From assembly GCF_014207935.1 (NCBI RefSeq), contig NZ_JACHLL010000002.1, positions 367,865 through 431,864 of the forward strand: a DNA stretch of 64,000 bases, written 5' to 3'. The stretch comes from Pseudomonas fluvialis. GTDB lineage: Bacteria; Pseudomonadota; Gammaproteobacteria; Pseudomonadales; Pseudomonadaceae. Below, piece after piece: positions 34,229 through 43,855 of the stretch (position 1 is the first letter of the stretch; each line of letters begins with the position of its first letter). The translations under genes were made by a program, and so were the position numbers. Under the pieces are notes generated by a model. It had not been told where the DNA came from, searched no databases, and was given only the letters and a program-made list of their open reading frames with translations.

Positions 34229-35335
34229 ATGACACCAGCCCCTGCGGACAAACTCATCTCCCGTGACCTGCTCGATGTGCTGATCCGCGCCGGCCTGATC
34301 GGCGTACTGGTGATGTTCTGCTACCAGGTCTTCCAGCCATTCCTCAACCTGATGCTGTGGTCGATGATCCTCGCGATCACCCTCTATCCGCTGCACGGCA
34401 AGCTGAAGGCTCGCCTGGGCAACAACGATGGACGCGCCGCCACCGCGCTTGTGGTGCTCAGCATCGCCATCCTGCTGGTGCCGGTGTATCTGCTCGGTGC
34501 CTCCATGGCCGAGTCGATTGAGGGAAGCATCGCTCTGGTCAAGAGTGGCGAGATGCATATCCCCCGCCCAGCCGAATCCGTGGCCAGTTGGCCATTGATC
34601 GGCCAGCAGCTGCACGATCTCTGGCTGCAGGCCTCCACCGACCTGACCAGTCTGCTGAAGAAGATCGCTCCACAACTCAAGGATGTCAGCCTGAGTCTGC
34701 TCGGCAAACTGGCCGGCATCGGCATGGGCTTTCTGGTGTTCATCTTCGCCCTGATCATCGCCGGTATCTTCATGGCCTTCGGCGACAGCGGCAGCCGCAG
34801 CGCCGTACAGATTTTCTCGCGCATTTCCGGGGTCGACAAAGGCCCGAAAATTGCCGAACTGTGCACCGCCACCATTCGCGCCGTCGCCCAGGGCGTGGTC
34901 GGTATTGCCTTTATTCAGATGCTGCTGATAGGCGCCGGCTTTGTCGTCATGGGCATCCCGGGTGCCGGCCTGCTCGCCCTGGCGATCCTGCTGCTTGGCA
35001 TCATGCAATTGCCCGCCACGCTGATCACCATTCCAGTCATCGCCTATGTATTTGCCACCGAAGGCGCCAGCGTGGCCTCGATCATCTTTGCCATCTACAC
35101 CTTCGTGGCTGGCCTCGCCGACAACGTGCTCAAACCTCTGCTGCTTGGCCGTGGCGTTGATGTGCCGATGCCGGTGGTACTGATCGGCGCCCTCGGCGGC
35201 ATGGTAACCAGCGGCATCATCGGCCTGTTCATCGGCCCGGTGATCCTCGGGGTTGGCTACCAGTTGTTCTGGCAGTGGGTCGAGGACCAAAACGAACAGA
35301 CTGCTACGGACGATAACAACGCGTCCCGGCAATGA
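34229..35335 (+). CDS. AI-2E family transporter (PerM-like)
   Basis: This 368-residue membrane protein belongs to the PerM/TqsA family with about eight helices. Typical segments are VFQPFLNLMLWSMILAITLYPLH near the start (quoted only in part), GVDKGPKIAELCTATIRAVAQG, and the C-terminal ADNVLKPLLLGRGVDVP. Family members export small molecules or ions; some are sodium/proton antiporters. The ATG at 34229 has AAGGAA upstream. Its stop overlaps the start of the outer-membrane factor gene by four bases, linking it to the tripartite pump behind. Confidence 0.85.
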   Translation: MTPAPADKLISRDLLDVLIRAGLIGVLVMFCYQVFQPFLNLMLWSMILAITLYPLHGKLKARLGNNDGRAATALVVLSIAILLVPVYLLGASMAESIEGSIALVKSGEMHIPRPAESVASWPLIGQQLHDLWLQASTDLTSLLKKIAPQLKDVSLSLLGKLAGIGMGFLVFIFALIIAGIFMAFGDSGSRSAVQIFSRISGVDKGPKIAELCTATIRAVAQGVVGIAFIQMLLIGAGFVVMGIPGAGLLALAILLLGIMQLPATLITIPVIAYVFATEGASVASIIFAIYTFVAGLADNVLKPLLLGRGVDVPMPVVLIGALGGMVTSGIIGLFIGPVILGVGYQLFWQWVEDQNEQTATDDNNASRQ

Positions 35336-36864
35336 CCGCCCACATGCATCGGCGCGCTCTGCTCCCGCTCGCTCTCGGCGCCCTGGCGCTGAGCGGCTGC
35401 GTGCGTCTGGGGCCTGATTTTCAGTCCCCGCCCGTCACCTGGCTGGATGGCTGGAACAGCGAAGCCATCAGTCAGGTCAGCCAGCAGCGCGCCCAACCAG
35501 ACAACCGCCAGTGGTGGCGGACCTTCAACGACCCGATCCTCGACCGCCTGATTGCCGAAGCGGATGCACACAACAGCAACCTGAAGATCGCCGGCCTGCG
35601 CGTGATCGAGGCCCGCGCCCAGCTGGGTATCGCCGAGAGCGGGCGCTATCCGCAGGTGCAGCAGGCCAGCGCCGAACGTCAGTACCTGGACCGCAACCAG
35701 TCCGGCGGCAGAAACCCGCAAGACAGCAATCTGTGGCAATACAGCGCCGGCTTCGATGTTGGCTGGGAACTGGACTTCTGGGGCCGCTTCAGCCGCGCCA
35801 TCGAATCGGCCGACGCCACCTTCTTCGCCGCCCAGGCCAACTACGAGGACCTGCTGGTGCTCTTGCGCGCCCAGGTCGCCGAGACCTATTTCGCCCTGCG
35901 CACCGCCGAAGCGCGCCTGCGCATTGCCCGCGAGAACGCCAAGCGGCAGAAGCGCAGTTTCGAGATTACCGAACGGCTGTTCGCCAGCGGCAACAGTGAT
36001 GAGCTCGACCTGCAACAGGCCAAGACCCAGTACCTGGGCACCCTCAGCAGCGTGCCGGAATTCGAGGCGCAGGTGCGCCAGACCCGTAATGCTCTGGCTG
36101 TACTGATCGGCCAGGCGCCGGGACCACTGAGCCGGCTGGAAGAAAAAACCGGGCTGATCCCCTTGCTCGACCAGGCCATCCTCGATGATGTGCCAGCCAA
36201 CCTGCTGTTGCGCCGCCCTGATATCCGCGCCGCCGAACTGCAGGTGGCTGCCCAATCGGCGCGGGTCGGCATCGCCGAAACCGACCTGTATCCGGCCATC
36301 ACCCTGCTCGGCAGCATCGGCTGGTCGGCCTCTTCGCTGAGCGGCAGCTCCAGCAGCCTGGACACAGGGGGTGGCCCCAGCCTGCGCTGGAACCTGTTCG
36401 ACCACGGTGCCATCAAGAACAACATCCGCGTGCAGGACGCCCGCCTGCAGCAACTGATCGAGAGCTACCGCGACAGCGTGCGCCAGGCCGCGCGCGAGGC
36501 CGACGATGCGGCCACCGGGCTGAGCAAGGCTCTGGAGCGCGAACGCATCCTGCGCGAAGCCGCATTCTCGGCCACCCGCTCGCTGACCCTGGCCACCGCC
36601 CAGTACCGCGAAGGCTATTCGGACTTCCAGCGCGTGCTGGATGCCCAGCGCGCGCTGTTCGTGCAGCAGGACAGCTACCTGCTCAGTCGCAGCAGCGCGG
36701 TCAGCAACCTGATCGCCCTGTACAAGGCGCTCGGTGGCGGCTGGTACAGCAACCAGCCACTACTCGATGATGCCACCCGCCAGCAGATGCAACAGCGTAC
36801 CGACTGGGACGATCTGCTGGACGACACCCAAACCCCCGCTTCCGCACAAGACCCACAACCATGA
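35332..36864 (+). CDS. Outer-membrane efflux lipoprotein, NodT/OprM family
   Basis: This 510-residue TolC-superfamily channel has a lipoprotein signal ending LALSGC, so it is acylated at Cys21 or 23 depending on start. Two outer-membrane-factor repeats follow: a first with WWRTFNDPILDRLIAEADAHN and a second starting LLRRPDIRAAELQ, both characteristic. It would form the exit duct for the pump encoded by the next two genes. The ATG at 35332 overlaps the PerM-like stop. Its own stop overlaps the membrane fusion gene by four bases. Confidence 0.92.
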   Translation: MTAHMHRRALLPLALGALALSGCVRLGPDFQSPPVTWLDGWNSEAISQVSQQRAQPDNRQWWRTFNDPILDRLIAEADAHNSNLKIAGLRVIEARAQLGIAESGRYPQVQQASAERQYLDRNQSGGRNPQDSNLWQYSAGFDVGWELDFWGRFSRAIESADATFFAAQANYEDLLVLLRAQVAETYFALRTAEARLRIARENAKRQKRSFEITERLFASGNSDELDLQQAKTQYLGTLSSVPEFEAQVRQTRNALAVLIGQAPGPLSRLEEKTGLIPLLDQAILDDVPANLLLRRPDIRAAELQVAAQSARVGIAETDLYPAITLLGSIGWSASSLSGSSSSLDTGGGPSLRWNLFDHGAIKNNIRVQDARLQQLIESYRDSVRQAAREADDAATGLSKALERERILREAAFSATRSLTLATAQYREGYSDFQRVLDAQRALFVQQDSYLLSRSSAVSNLIALYKALGGGWYSNQPLLDDATRQQMQQRTDWDDLLDDTQTPASAQDPQP

Positions 36865-37973
36865 ACGACGCACGCTCCGCCAAACAGGCCCCCCCCGCCA
36901 AGACAGACCCGGCAAAGCGCGGCGCCACGGGTGTGGCCATCGTCATCGGCCTTAGCCTGTGCTGGTATCTGCTGGCCGATCGCTACACGCCCTATACCCA
37001 GCAGGCGCGGGTGCAGGCCTTCGTCGTGCCGGTAGCGGCCGAAGTCGCAGGTCGCGTGACCGCTGTGCACGTGCATGACAACCAGCGCGTTGAGGCCGGC
37101 CAGCTGCTGTTCGAGATAGACCGCAGTAATTACCAGATCGCCGCCGACCGCGCCCGCGCCGACCTAGAATCGATGCGCCGGCAGATCGGCGCCAATACCG
37201 CCGGCATCGACTCGGCCATCGGTAACCTGAAGGCCGCCGAAGCCAACGAACTCAAGTCCCGTCAGGATCGCGACCGCCTCGAACGCCTGTATCGCGAGGA
37301 CAGCGGCACCATTTCCCTACGCCGCCTGGAAGTCTCTCGCGCCACCTTCAGCGAAGCCGTGAGCAAGGTTGCCGCCGCCCGCGCCGAGGTGCAGCGCGCG
37401 CGCGAACAAGAAGGTGGTAGCGGCGAAGACAACGCCCGCCTGCAAAGCGCCGCCGCCGCGCTGGTCAAGGCCGAACTGGACTTGAGCAACAGCCAGGTGC
37501 GCGCCCGCTCCAGCGGCCTGATTACCGATCTACGCACGGAAGTGGGCCAGTTCGCCGGCGCCGGCAGCCCGGTGATGACCCTGATTGGCCTGAACGATGT
37601 GTGGATCAGCGCCGAGATGACGGAAAACAACCTGGGGCATCTGCAAACCGGCTCGCCGGTACGCATCATCCTCGACGCTCTGCCCGGCCAGGTGTTCAGC
37701 GGGCGCATCCGCAGCATCGGTTACGGCGTAAGTGTCGGCCAGGCTACCGCCCCCGGCAGTCTGCCCACCGTGGAAAACAGCCGCGACTGGCTGCGGGCCG
37801 CCCAGCGTTTTCCGGTGATCATCGAATTCGCACCCGGCGAGCTGCCACCCCTGACTGGGCTGCGCGTCGGCGGACAGGCCGAGGTGATGGCATTCCCGAT
37901 CGAAGGCAACCCACTCAACCCGCTCGGTCGCCTGTTCCTCCGGCTGATGAGCTGGCTGTCGGTCGCCTACTAA
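36861..37973 (+). CDS. Membrane fusion protein, HlyD/EmrA family
   Basis: This 370-residue periplasmic adaptor has one N-terminal membrane helix (GVAIVIGLSLCWYLLADRY) and a lipoyl/barrel-sandwich domain: VVPVAAEVAGRVTAVHVHDN and ARSSGLITDLRTEVGQFA. A coiled-coil hairpin lies between (residues about 95-200, rich in Ala/Glu/Arg). Such adaptors join an inner-membrane pump to an outer-membrane channel; here the pump would be the DUF2955 protein encoded seven bases downstream. It resembles EmrA and AaeA types more than RND adaptors because of the membrane helix. Confidence 0.9.
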   Translation: MNDARSAKQAPPAKTDPAKRGATGVAIVIGLSLCWYLLADRYTPYTQQARVQAFVVPVAAEVAGRVTAVHVHDNQRVEAGQLLFEIDRSNYQIAADRARADLESMRRQIGANTAGIDSAIGNLKAAEANELKSRQDRDRLERLYREDSGTISLRRLEVSRATFSEAVSKVAAARAEVQRAREQEGGSGEDNARLQSAAAALVKAELDLSNSQVRARSSGLITDLRTEVGQFAGAGSPVMTLIGLNDVWISAEMTENNLGHLQTGSPVRIILDALPGQVFSGRIRSIGYGVSVGQATAPGSLPTVENSRDWLRAAQRFPVIIEFAPGELPPLTGLRVGGQAEVMAFPIEGNPLNPLGRLFLRLMSWLSVAY

Positions 37974-37980
37974 GCTGGCG

Positions 37981-39006
37981 ATGAGCAACACTGCCGATCC
38001 CCGCCCCTTGCGCCTGCTGCGCCTGGCCACCGGCACCAGCCTGGCGCTGGTGGCCAGTTTCGGTCTGGCCCTGCCTCTGCCCTTTATCGCCCCGATGTTA
38101 GCCCTGTTCCTGCTGGCCATGCGCAATCAGGCGCTGCCTACCGTGGCAGCGCTGGCCCTGCCGGCACTGATCATGCTGACCACCGGCGCCAGCCTGTTGC
38201 TGATTCCGCTGTTGCAGCATGCAGCGCTGGCCGGCGTGCTGCTGGTGGGCCTGGGACTGAGCGCTTGCTTCGCCTTTCAGCTGCGCGGTGGTAATGCCCT
38301 GCTCAGCACCTTTCTGGTGATCGGACTGACCATGATCACAGCGGCTGGCACCACCTCCTTCAGCCTGGCCATGATCGTTATCGAAGCACTGACCAAGGGC
38401 CTGTTGCTGGCAACCTTGGCCAGCCTGCTCAGTCACTGGCTGTTCCCGGAGCCTGCTGGTCTGCATCAGGCTACTCCAGCGGCACAAACGCCGGAGGGCG
38501 AGCATGGCTGGATTGCCCTGCGCGCCACACTGGTGGTCATGCCGGCCTATCTGCTCGCCCTGATCGACCCCAGCCGTTTCATGCCGCTGATCATGCAGTC
38601 GGTCAACCTAGGCCAGCAGACCTGCGCCAGCAATGCTCGCCAGGCCGGCTGGGAACTGCTCGGTTCTACCCTGCTGGCCGGCCTGCTGGCCATGCTGTTC
38701 TGGAGTCTGTTGAGCATTTTCCCGCACCTGTGGATGTTTGCCCTGTGGATGCTGCTGTTCATCCTGCTGGTCGGGCGCAAACTCTATGCCCTGAGCCGCA
38801 CCCGGCTGAGTCAGAAGTTCTGGCTCAACAGCCTGTCCACCCTGATCCTGCTGCTCGGCCAGTCGGTGCAGGACAGCGCCAGCGGCAAGGATGTCTACGG
38901 CGCCTTCGCCATCCGCATGGGCCTGTTCATGGCCGTGGCACTGTATGCCACGCTGATGGTCCAGCTTTTCGATAACCAGCGGCGCAAAAGGCGCCTGAAC
39001 GCCTGA
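37981..39006 (+). CDS. DUF2955/FUSC-like inner-membrane protein, probable efflux component
   Basis: This 341-residue protein has about ten helices in two similar halves, such as LPLPFIAPMLALFLLAMRNQ and a second run near LWMFALWMLLFILLVGRK. I recognise it as DUF2955, related to the FUSC/AaeB aromatic acid exporters. A membrane fusion gene precedes it by seven bases and an outer-membrane factor two genes up, so it is the likely pump of a tripartite exporter. The substrate is unknown. The ATG at 37981 has no strong Shine-Dalgarno but is fixed by tight packing. Confidence 0.8.
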   Translation: MSNTADPRPLRLLRLATGTSLALVASFGLALPLPFIAPMLALFLLAMRNQALPTVAALALPALIMLTTGASLLLIPLLQHAALAGVLLVGLGLSACFAFQLRGGNALLSTFLVIGLTMITAAGTTSFSLAMIVIEALTKGLLLATLASLLSHWLFPEPAGLHQATPAAQTPEGEHGWIALRATLVVMPAYLLALIDPSRFMPLIMQSVNLGQQTCASNARQAGWELLGSTLLAGLLAMLFWSLLSIFPHLWMFALWMLLFILLVGRKLYALSRTRLSQKFWLNSLSTLILLLGQSVQDSASGKDVYGAFAIRMGLFMAVALYATLMVQLFDNQRRKRRLNA

Positions 39007-39015
39007 GAGAACCCA

Positions 39016-39471
39016 ATGCTGAGCGAACTACTGGTCGGACTGCCCGTCATGCTGATCTGCCTGGCCCTGCAGGCGGGCTTTGCCACCCTGTGCATGAGTT
39101 TCTACCTTCGCTACAACCGTCGACACAATGGCGCCAGCGGTTTTCTACGCAGCAGCCTGCTGCTGTCGATGGTGATGCTGACCATGCTGCTGAGCAACTT
39201 TCTGCAGATGGCGTTGTGGGCCGTTCTCTTTCGCCTGCTCGGCGAATTCGACAGCGCCAGCGCGGCGCTGTATTTCTCCGGCGTGACCTTCGCCACCCTG
39301 GGCTATGGCGACGTTGTGCTCTCGCCCGAATGGCGCCTGCTCGGCCCGCTGGAGGCCGCCAACGGCATCCTCATGTTCGGTGTTTCCACCGCTGTGATGA
39401 CAGCCGCCGTGATGGATGTGCTCAAGCGCAATCTCGCCGCCCAGCGCCTGGAGCAGCGGCAGGCTGAATGA
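39016..39471 (+). CDS. Two-helix potassium-channel-like protein
   Basis: This 151-residue protein has the potassium selectivity filter TLGYGD preceded by a pore helix (ALYFSGVTFA), and helices on each side. An additional N-terminal helix (VMLICLALQAGFATLCMSFY) gives a three-helix layout. It lacks a RCK/TrkA regulatory domain; the C-terminus is a short charged tail. It is nine bases after the DUF2955 gene and ends at a terminator, so it is the last gene of the efflux unit. A link between potassium flux and the pump is possible but unproven. Confidence 0.8.
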   Translation: MLSELLVGLPVMLICLALQAGFATLCMSFYLRYNRRHNGASGFLRSSLLLSMVMLTMLLSNFLQMALWAVLFRLLGEFDSASAALYFSGVTFATLGYGDVVLSPEWRLLGPLEAANGILMFGVSTAVMTAAVMDVLKRNLAAQRLEQRQAE

Positions 39472-39495
39472 AGCCGCCCATAAACAGCGGGCATG

Positions 39496-39525
39496 AAAAA
39501 GCCGGGCATTGCCCGGCTTTTCTTT
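39496..39525. terminator. Bidirectional terminator between the channel gene and dcd
   Basis: AAAAAGCCGGGCA and TGCCCGGCTTTT form a strong stem with a run TTTTCTTT on the plus side and AAAAA on the other. It serves the efflux unit and dcd. Confidence 0.9.
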
Positions 39526-39536
39526 GCGCCTTTATA

Positions 39537-40103
39537 TCAGGTCTTCGGCAGGGTAACGCCGGTCTGGCCCTGGTACTTGCCGCCACGATCGGCATAGGAC
39601 GTCTCGCAGGCTTCGTCCGACTGCAGGAACAGCATCTGCGCCACACCCTCGTTGGCGTAGATCTTCGCCGGCAGGGTGGTGGTGTTGGAGAACTCCAGCG
39701 TCACGTGACCTTCCCACTCCGGCTCCAGCGGGGTGACGTTGACGATGATGCCGCAGCGCGCGTAGGTGCTCTTGCCCAGGCAGATGGTCAGTACATCGCG
39801 CGGGATGCGGAAGTACTCGACGGTACGGGCAAGGGCAAAGGAGTTCGGCGGAATGATGCACACCGGGCCTTTGACATCGACAAAGCTCTTCTCATCGAAG
39901 TTCTTCGGGTCGACAGTGGCCGAGTGGATGTTGGTGAACACCTTGAACTCGTCGGCGCAGCGCACGTCGTAGCCGTAGCTGGATACCCCGTAGGAGATCA
40001 GGCGCTCGCTGCCCTCGGTGCGCACCTGGCGCTCGACGAAGGGCTCGATCATCCCGTGTTCCTGGGCCATGCGGCGAATCCACTTGTCCGATTTGATGCT
40101 CAT
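39537..40103 (-). CDS. dcd: dCTP deaminase
   Basis: This 188-residue homotrimeric enzyme turns dCTP into dUTP for thymidylate synthesis. It shows [37 protein letters not shown] and the dUTPase-fold segment [20 protein letters not shown] (partly quoted). Length matches the usual 188. The ATG at 40103 is the only one. In P. aeruginosa dcd (PA3480) directly precedes apbC and metG; here a c-di-GMP gene lies between. Confidence 0.96.
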   Translation of the reverse strand: MSIKSDKWIRRMAQEHGMIEPFVERQVRTEGSERLISYGVSSYGYDVRCADEFKVFTNIHSATVDPKNFDEKSFVDVKGPVCIIPPNSFALARTVEYFRIPRDVLTICLGKSTYARCGIIVNVTPLEPEWEGHVTLEFSNTTTLPAKIYANEGVAQMLFLQSDEACETSYADRGGKYQGQTGVTLPKT

Positions 40104-40190
40104 GGCGGGCGTCCTGACTCAAGGTGTGGTGAAAAACTGAGCGCGCATCTTACCGGCTGCCGCTATCCGCAGCCAAGCACCCAGCCCCAC

Positions 40191-42437
40191 TCAGACTGAA
40201 GGCGGCAGGTGTCCAGCGCCTGCCTGCAGCAACGCGCTGAGCGCCGGCGCCGCCAGCGGCCGGCTGAACCAGTAGCCCTGCCCCTCGTCACACTGGTTGG
40301 CCAGCAGGAAATCACGGGCCTGGGCATCCTCAACGCCCTCGGCAATCGAGCGAATACCCAGGCTGCGCGCCATCTGCACCACCATACGCACGATGGTGGC
40401 GTTGGCCGGCACCTGGCGCAGGCTGCGCACGAAGGACTGGTCGATCTTCAGCTTGTCCACCGGCAGGCGGCTGAGGTAGGCCAGGCTGGAATAACCGGTG
40501 CCGAAGTCATCGATCGACAGCTGCACGCCCAGCGCCTTGAGGCGCTGCAGGTTGTCCAGCACATGCTCGGTGCCTTCGATGAGGATGGTCTCGGTCAGTT
40601 CCAGCTCCAGCAGCGCCGGGTCAAGCTCGTGTTCGAGCAGGGCGGCGGCCACGCTGTCGACCAGATCGCCGCGCTTGAACTGCACGCCGGACAGGTTCAC
40701 CGCCACCACCAGCGGCTGACCGGCACGCTGCCAGGCGGCTGCCTGGGCACAGGCCTGCTGCAGCACCCACTCGCCCAGCGGCACGATCAGGCCACTTTGC
40801 TCGGCCACACCAATGAAGTCGGCAGGCGCAATGCGGCCAAGCTGCGGATGCTGCCAGCGCACCAGCGCCTCGGCACCGATCACCCGCCCGCTGACCAACT
40901 CGACCTGCGGCTGGTATTCGAGGAACAGCTCGCCCTGCGCCAGCGCCCGGCGCAAGCCGGTACGCAGCTGCAGATGCGCCGCCGCGTCTCGGTTCATCGA
41001 CTCGCTGTAGAAACGGAAAGTATTGCGCCCGTCCTGCTTGGCGTGACTCATGGCGCTGTCAGCCTTCTTCAGCAGGCTGTCGCCGTCCTCGCCATCCTCG
41101 GGATACAGGGCAATGCCGATGGACAGGGTGCAGATCAGCTCATGCCCGGCGATGACGAAGGGTTTGAGAAAGGCCTGGATGATCTGCTCGGCCAGCTCCG
41201 CCGGCTGATCGAGTTCTTCCACGCCCGCCAGAACAATGGCGAACTCATCGGAATCCAGACGCCCCAGCGGGTACTGCTCACCCAGCAACTGACGCAGCCG
41301 ATCGGCCACCGCGCGCAGCAACTGGTCGCCCACCGCCTGGCCAAGGGAGGCATTGATGGTGCGAAATTCATCCAGATCCAGATAGAGCAAGGCTGCCTGC
41401 AGCTGGCGCCGCGCCGAACTGACCATGGCCTGACTGAGCTGCTCCTGAACGATCAGGCGGTTGGGCAGCTCGGTCAGCGGGTCATGGCAGGTGAGGAATT
41501 CCAGCCGCGCCTGGGTGGCCTTCTGTTCGGAAATATCGAAGAAGAAACTCACATAATTGGTGATCTGCCCCGCCTCGCGAATCGCCGTGATGCTCAGCCA
41601 TTCGGGGTACACCTCGCCATTCTTGCGTCGGTTCCACACCTCGCCCTGCCAGTAGCCACGCTCCTGTAGGCTGCGCCACATGTTCTGGTAGAAGGCTCGG
41701 TCATGGCGGCCGGATGACAGCAGGCTCGGCCGTTGCCCCTTGACCTCGGCGGCGCTGTAGCCAGTCATGTCGCTGAAGGCGCGGTTGACCTCAAGGATGC
41801 CGGCCTGGCTGTCGGTCAGCATGATCGCCTGATTGCTGCTCTCGAATACCTTGCCCAGCAGGCTCAGGGTCTGCTCCTGGCGCTGACGCTCCAGCACGAT
41901 GCCGATGATCGAGGCACCGATCTCCAGAATCTTGCGGTGGAAGGCATTAGGTTCCCGCCCAACAAAACTGGACAGCGCAAAGGTACCCAGAATCTGCTGA
42001 CCAGCACCGCGGATCGGCATCGACCAGCAGGCCATCAGGCCGAAATCCAGCGCCAGTGGACGCAGCTCCTGCCAGCGCGGGTCGCTGCGCGTATTGCTGA
42101 CGAACACCGCCTCGCCACGGTACACCGCATTGCCACAGGAACCGGCATGCGGCCCCGGACGCAGATTGCTCAGGCGCGCCGCCCCCTCAGCCGGGATGCT
42201 CGGTGCTACATACAGCTGCAGCAGCTTCTGCTCGTCCAGCAGCATCACGCTGGCCACGGCATCGGGCAGCAACTGCTCCTCCAACAGACAGACCTGACGG
42301 ATGACCGCCAGGTGATCAAGGTTCTGCGCCACGGCAGCCAGGATTTCCTGCTGCAGGTGCAGGATTTCCTGCTGCTCGGACTCGGACAAGTCTTCGTCGT
42401 ACAGGGACGGGGTCAACGCCTGGGGAATAAGGTTCAT
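40191..42437 (-). CDS. GAF-PAS-GGDEF-EAL protein, probable c-di-GMP phosphodiesterase
   Basis: This 748-residue cytoplasmic protein has a GAF domain (about 30-180), a PAS domain with PAC (about 190-305), then GGDEF and EAL domains. The GGDEF site reads RLDSDEF near residue 392, with the two glycines replaced by Asp-Ser, so cyclase activity is unlikely. The EAL motif EALVRW near 519 and DDFGTGYSS near 642 are intact, so it probably degrades c-di-GMP. There is no membrane helix. The ATG at 42437 is preferred because upstream in-frame sequence looks non-coding. It sits between dcd and apbC; in P. aeruginosa those genes are adjacent, so this gene is an insertion or a lineage difference. Confidence 0.88.
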   Translation of the reverse strand: MNLIPQALTPSLYDEDLSESEQQEILHLQQEILAAVAQNLDHLAVIRQVCLLEEQLLPDAVASVMLLDEQKLLQLYVAPSIPAEGAARLSNLRPGPHAGSCGNAVYRGEAVFVSNTRSDPRWQELRPLALDFGLMACWSMPIRGAGQQILGTFALSSFVGREPNAFHRKILEIGASIIGIVLERQRQEQTLSLLGKVFESSNQAIMLTDSQAGILEVNRAFSDMTGYSAAEVKGQRPSLLSSGRHDRAFYQNMWRSLQERGYWQGEVWNRRKNGEVYPEWLSITAIREAGQITNYVSFFFDISEQKATQARLEFLTCHDPLTELPNRLIVQEQLSQAMVSSARRQLQAALLYLDLDEFRTINASLGQAVGDQLLRAVADRLRQLLGEQYPLGRLDSDEFAIVLAGVEELDQPAELAEQIIQAFLKPFVIAGHELICTLSIGIALYPEDGEDGDSLLKKADSAMSHAKQDGRNTFRFYSESMNRDAAAHLQLRTGLRRALAQGELFLEYQPQVELVSGRVIGAEALVRWQHPQLGRIAPADFIGVAEQSGLIVPLGEWVLQQACAQAAAWQRAGQPLVVAVNLSGVQFKRGDLVDSVAAALLEHELDPALLELELTETILIEGTEHVLDNLQRLKALGVQLSIDDFGTGYSSLAYLSRLPVDKLKIDQSFVRSLRQVPANATIVRMVVQMARSLGIRSIAEGVEDAQARDFLLANQCDEGQGYWFSRPLAAPALSALLQAGAGHLPPSV

Positions 42438-42587
42438 GCGGAAAAGGCCAACTACACGCCGGGTACTGCTGCGGGGGTACAGCGGAAAGACGCGAGAGAT
42501 TATCAACAACGATCTCGCGAAAAACTGACCCAGAGCAATATCCGGCCAGCTTGCCGCACACAAGCTGACCTGTCGGACAGACGGTGA

Positions 42588-43682
42588 TTAGTCGTCGCTG
42601 ATCACGATCGACGGCATTGCCGCGGCACCCAGACCGCTCTGGCTGATGCGCGCACCGACGCAGCGCGCCATTTCCTGATAGATCATGGCGATCTGGCTTT
42701 CAGGGTCGGCCACTGTGGTCGGCTTACCATCATCGGCCTGCAGGCGGATGGCCATCGACAGCGGCAGTGAGGCCAGCAGATCGACGCCGTACTGCGCCGC
42801 CAGCTTCTCGCCACCGCCCTCGCCAAACAGGTGCTCGGCATGGCCGCAGTTGCTGCAGATGTGCACGGCCATGTTCTCCACCACGCCCAGCACCGGAATA
42901 TTGACCTTGCGGAACATCTCCACGCCCTTGCGCGCATCGAGCAGGGCCAGATCCTGCGGCGTGGTGACGATCACGCTGCCGGCCACCGGCACCTTCTGCG
43001 CCAGGGTCAGGTGGATATCGCCGGTGCCCGGCGGCATATCGATCACCAGGTAGTCGAGGTTGTCCCAGGCGGTCTGAGTGATCAGCTGGATCAGCGCACC
43101 GGAGACCATCGGCCCGCGCCAGACCACCGGCGTGTTGTCGTCGGTGAGAAAAGCCATCGACATCACCTGCACGCCATGCGCGGTGATGGGCACGAACCAC
43201 TTCTGGTCCTTGATCGCCGGCCGGGTGCCCTCGGCAATACCGAACATGATGCCCTGGCTGGGACCATAGATATCGGCGTCGAGAATGCCCACCCGGGCGC
43301 CTTCGCGGGCCAGTGCCAGGGCCAGGTTGGCGGCGGTGGTGGACTTGCCCACACCACCCTTGCCCGAAGCCACGGCAATGATGTTCTTCACGTTGGCCAG
43401 CGCCGGCACCTGCTCCTGCGCCTTGTGCGACTCGATGCGCACATCCACCTGCACACTGGCCGAGTCGACACCCTCAAGACTTTCCAGGGCCATCTGCAGC
43501 ATCTGCGCCCAACCGCTCTTGAACAGGCCGCAGGCATAGCCCAGCTCCAGGCGCACGCCGACCTTGCCACCCTGAATATCGATCTCGCGTACACAGCCGG
43601 CACTGACCGGATCAAGGTTCAGGTGCGGATCGGTGAACTGACGCAGGACGGTTTCAACCAGCTGGCGGTTAACAGCGCTCAT
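42588..43682 (-). CDS. apbC: Iron-sulfur cluster carrier ApbC (Mrp)
   Basis: This 364-residue P-loop NTPase transfers [4Fe-4S] clusters to target proteins. An N-terminal MIP18/DUF59 domain (about residues 1-85) precedes the deviant Walker [19 protein letters not shown] at about 105-125. A Walker B-like [17 protein letters not shown] and the C-terminal CxxC in [14 protein letters not shown], the cluster-binding pair, follow. It is divergent from metG, as in P. aeruginosa (PA3481/PA3482). Confidence 0.95.
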   Translation of the reverse strand: MSAVNRQLVETVLRQFTDPHLNLDPVSAGCVREIDIQGGKVGVRLELGYACGLFKSGWAQMLQMALESLEGVDSASVQVDVRIESHKAQEQVPALANVKNIIAVASGKGGVGKSTTAANLALALAREGARVGILDADIYGPSQGIMFGIAEGTRPAIKDQKWFVPITAHGVQVMSMAFLTDDNTPVVWRGPMVSGALIQLITQTAWDNLDYLVIDMPPGTGDIHLTLAQKVPVAGSVIVTTPQDLALLDARKGVEMFRKVNIPVLGVVENMAVHICSNCGHAEHLFGEGGGEKLAAQYGVDLLASLPLSMAIRLQADDGKPTTVADPESQIAMIYQEMARCVGARISQSGLGAAAMPSIVISDD

Positions 43683-43855
43683 GGCAACTCCAGAAAAGAC
43701 CGAGCAAAACAGGCGGGCATCTTACCCGAGCAGCGCCCAGCCTGCATGCCCGTCCCCGGGCAAGACCGCGTGGCAAACCGCCGCTGCGGATGAAAAAAAT
43801 GCGCCGCGCCTATATAGTTGCCGACCTTCCCGTGTCACCAGTGCAGCCGATCATC

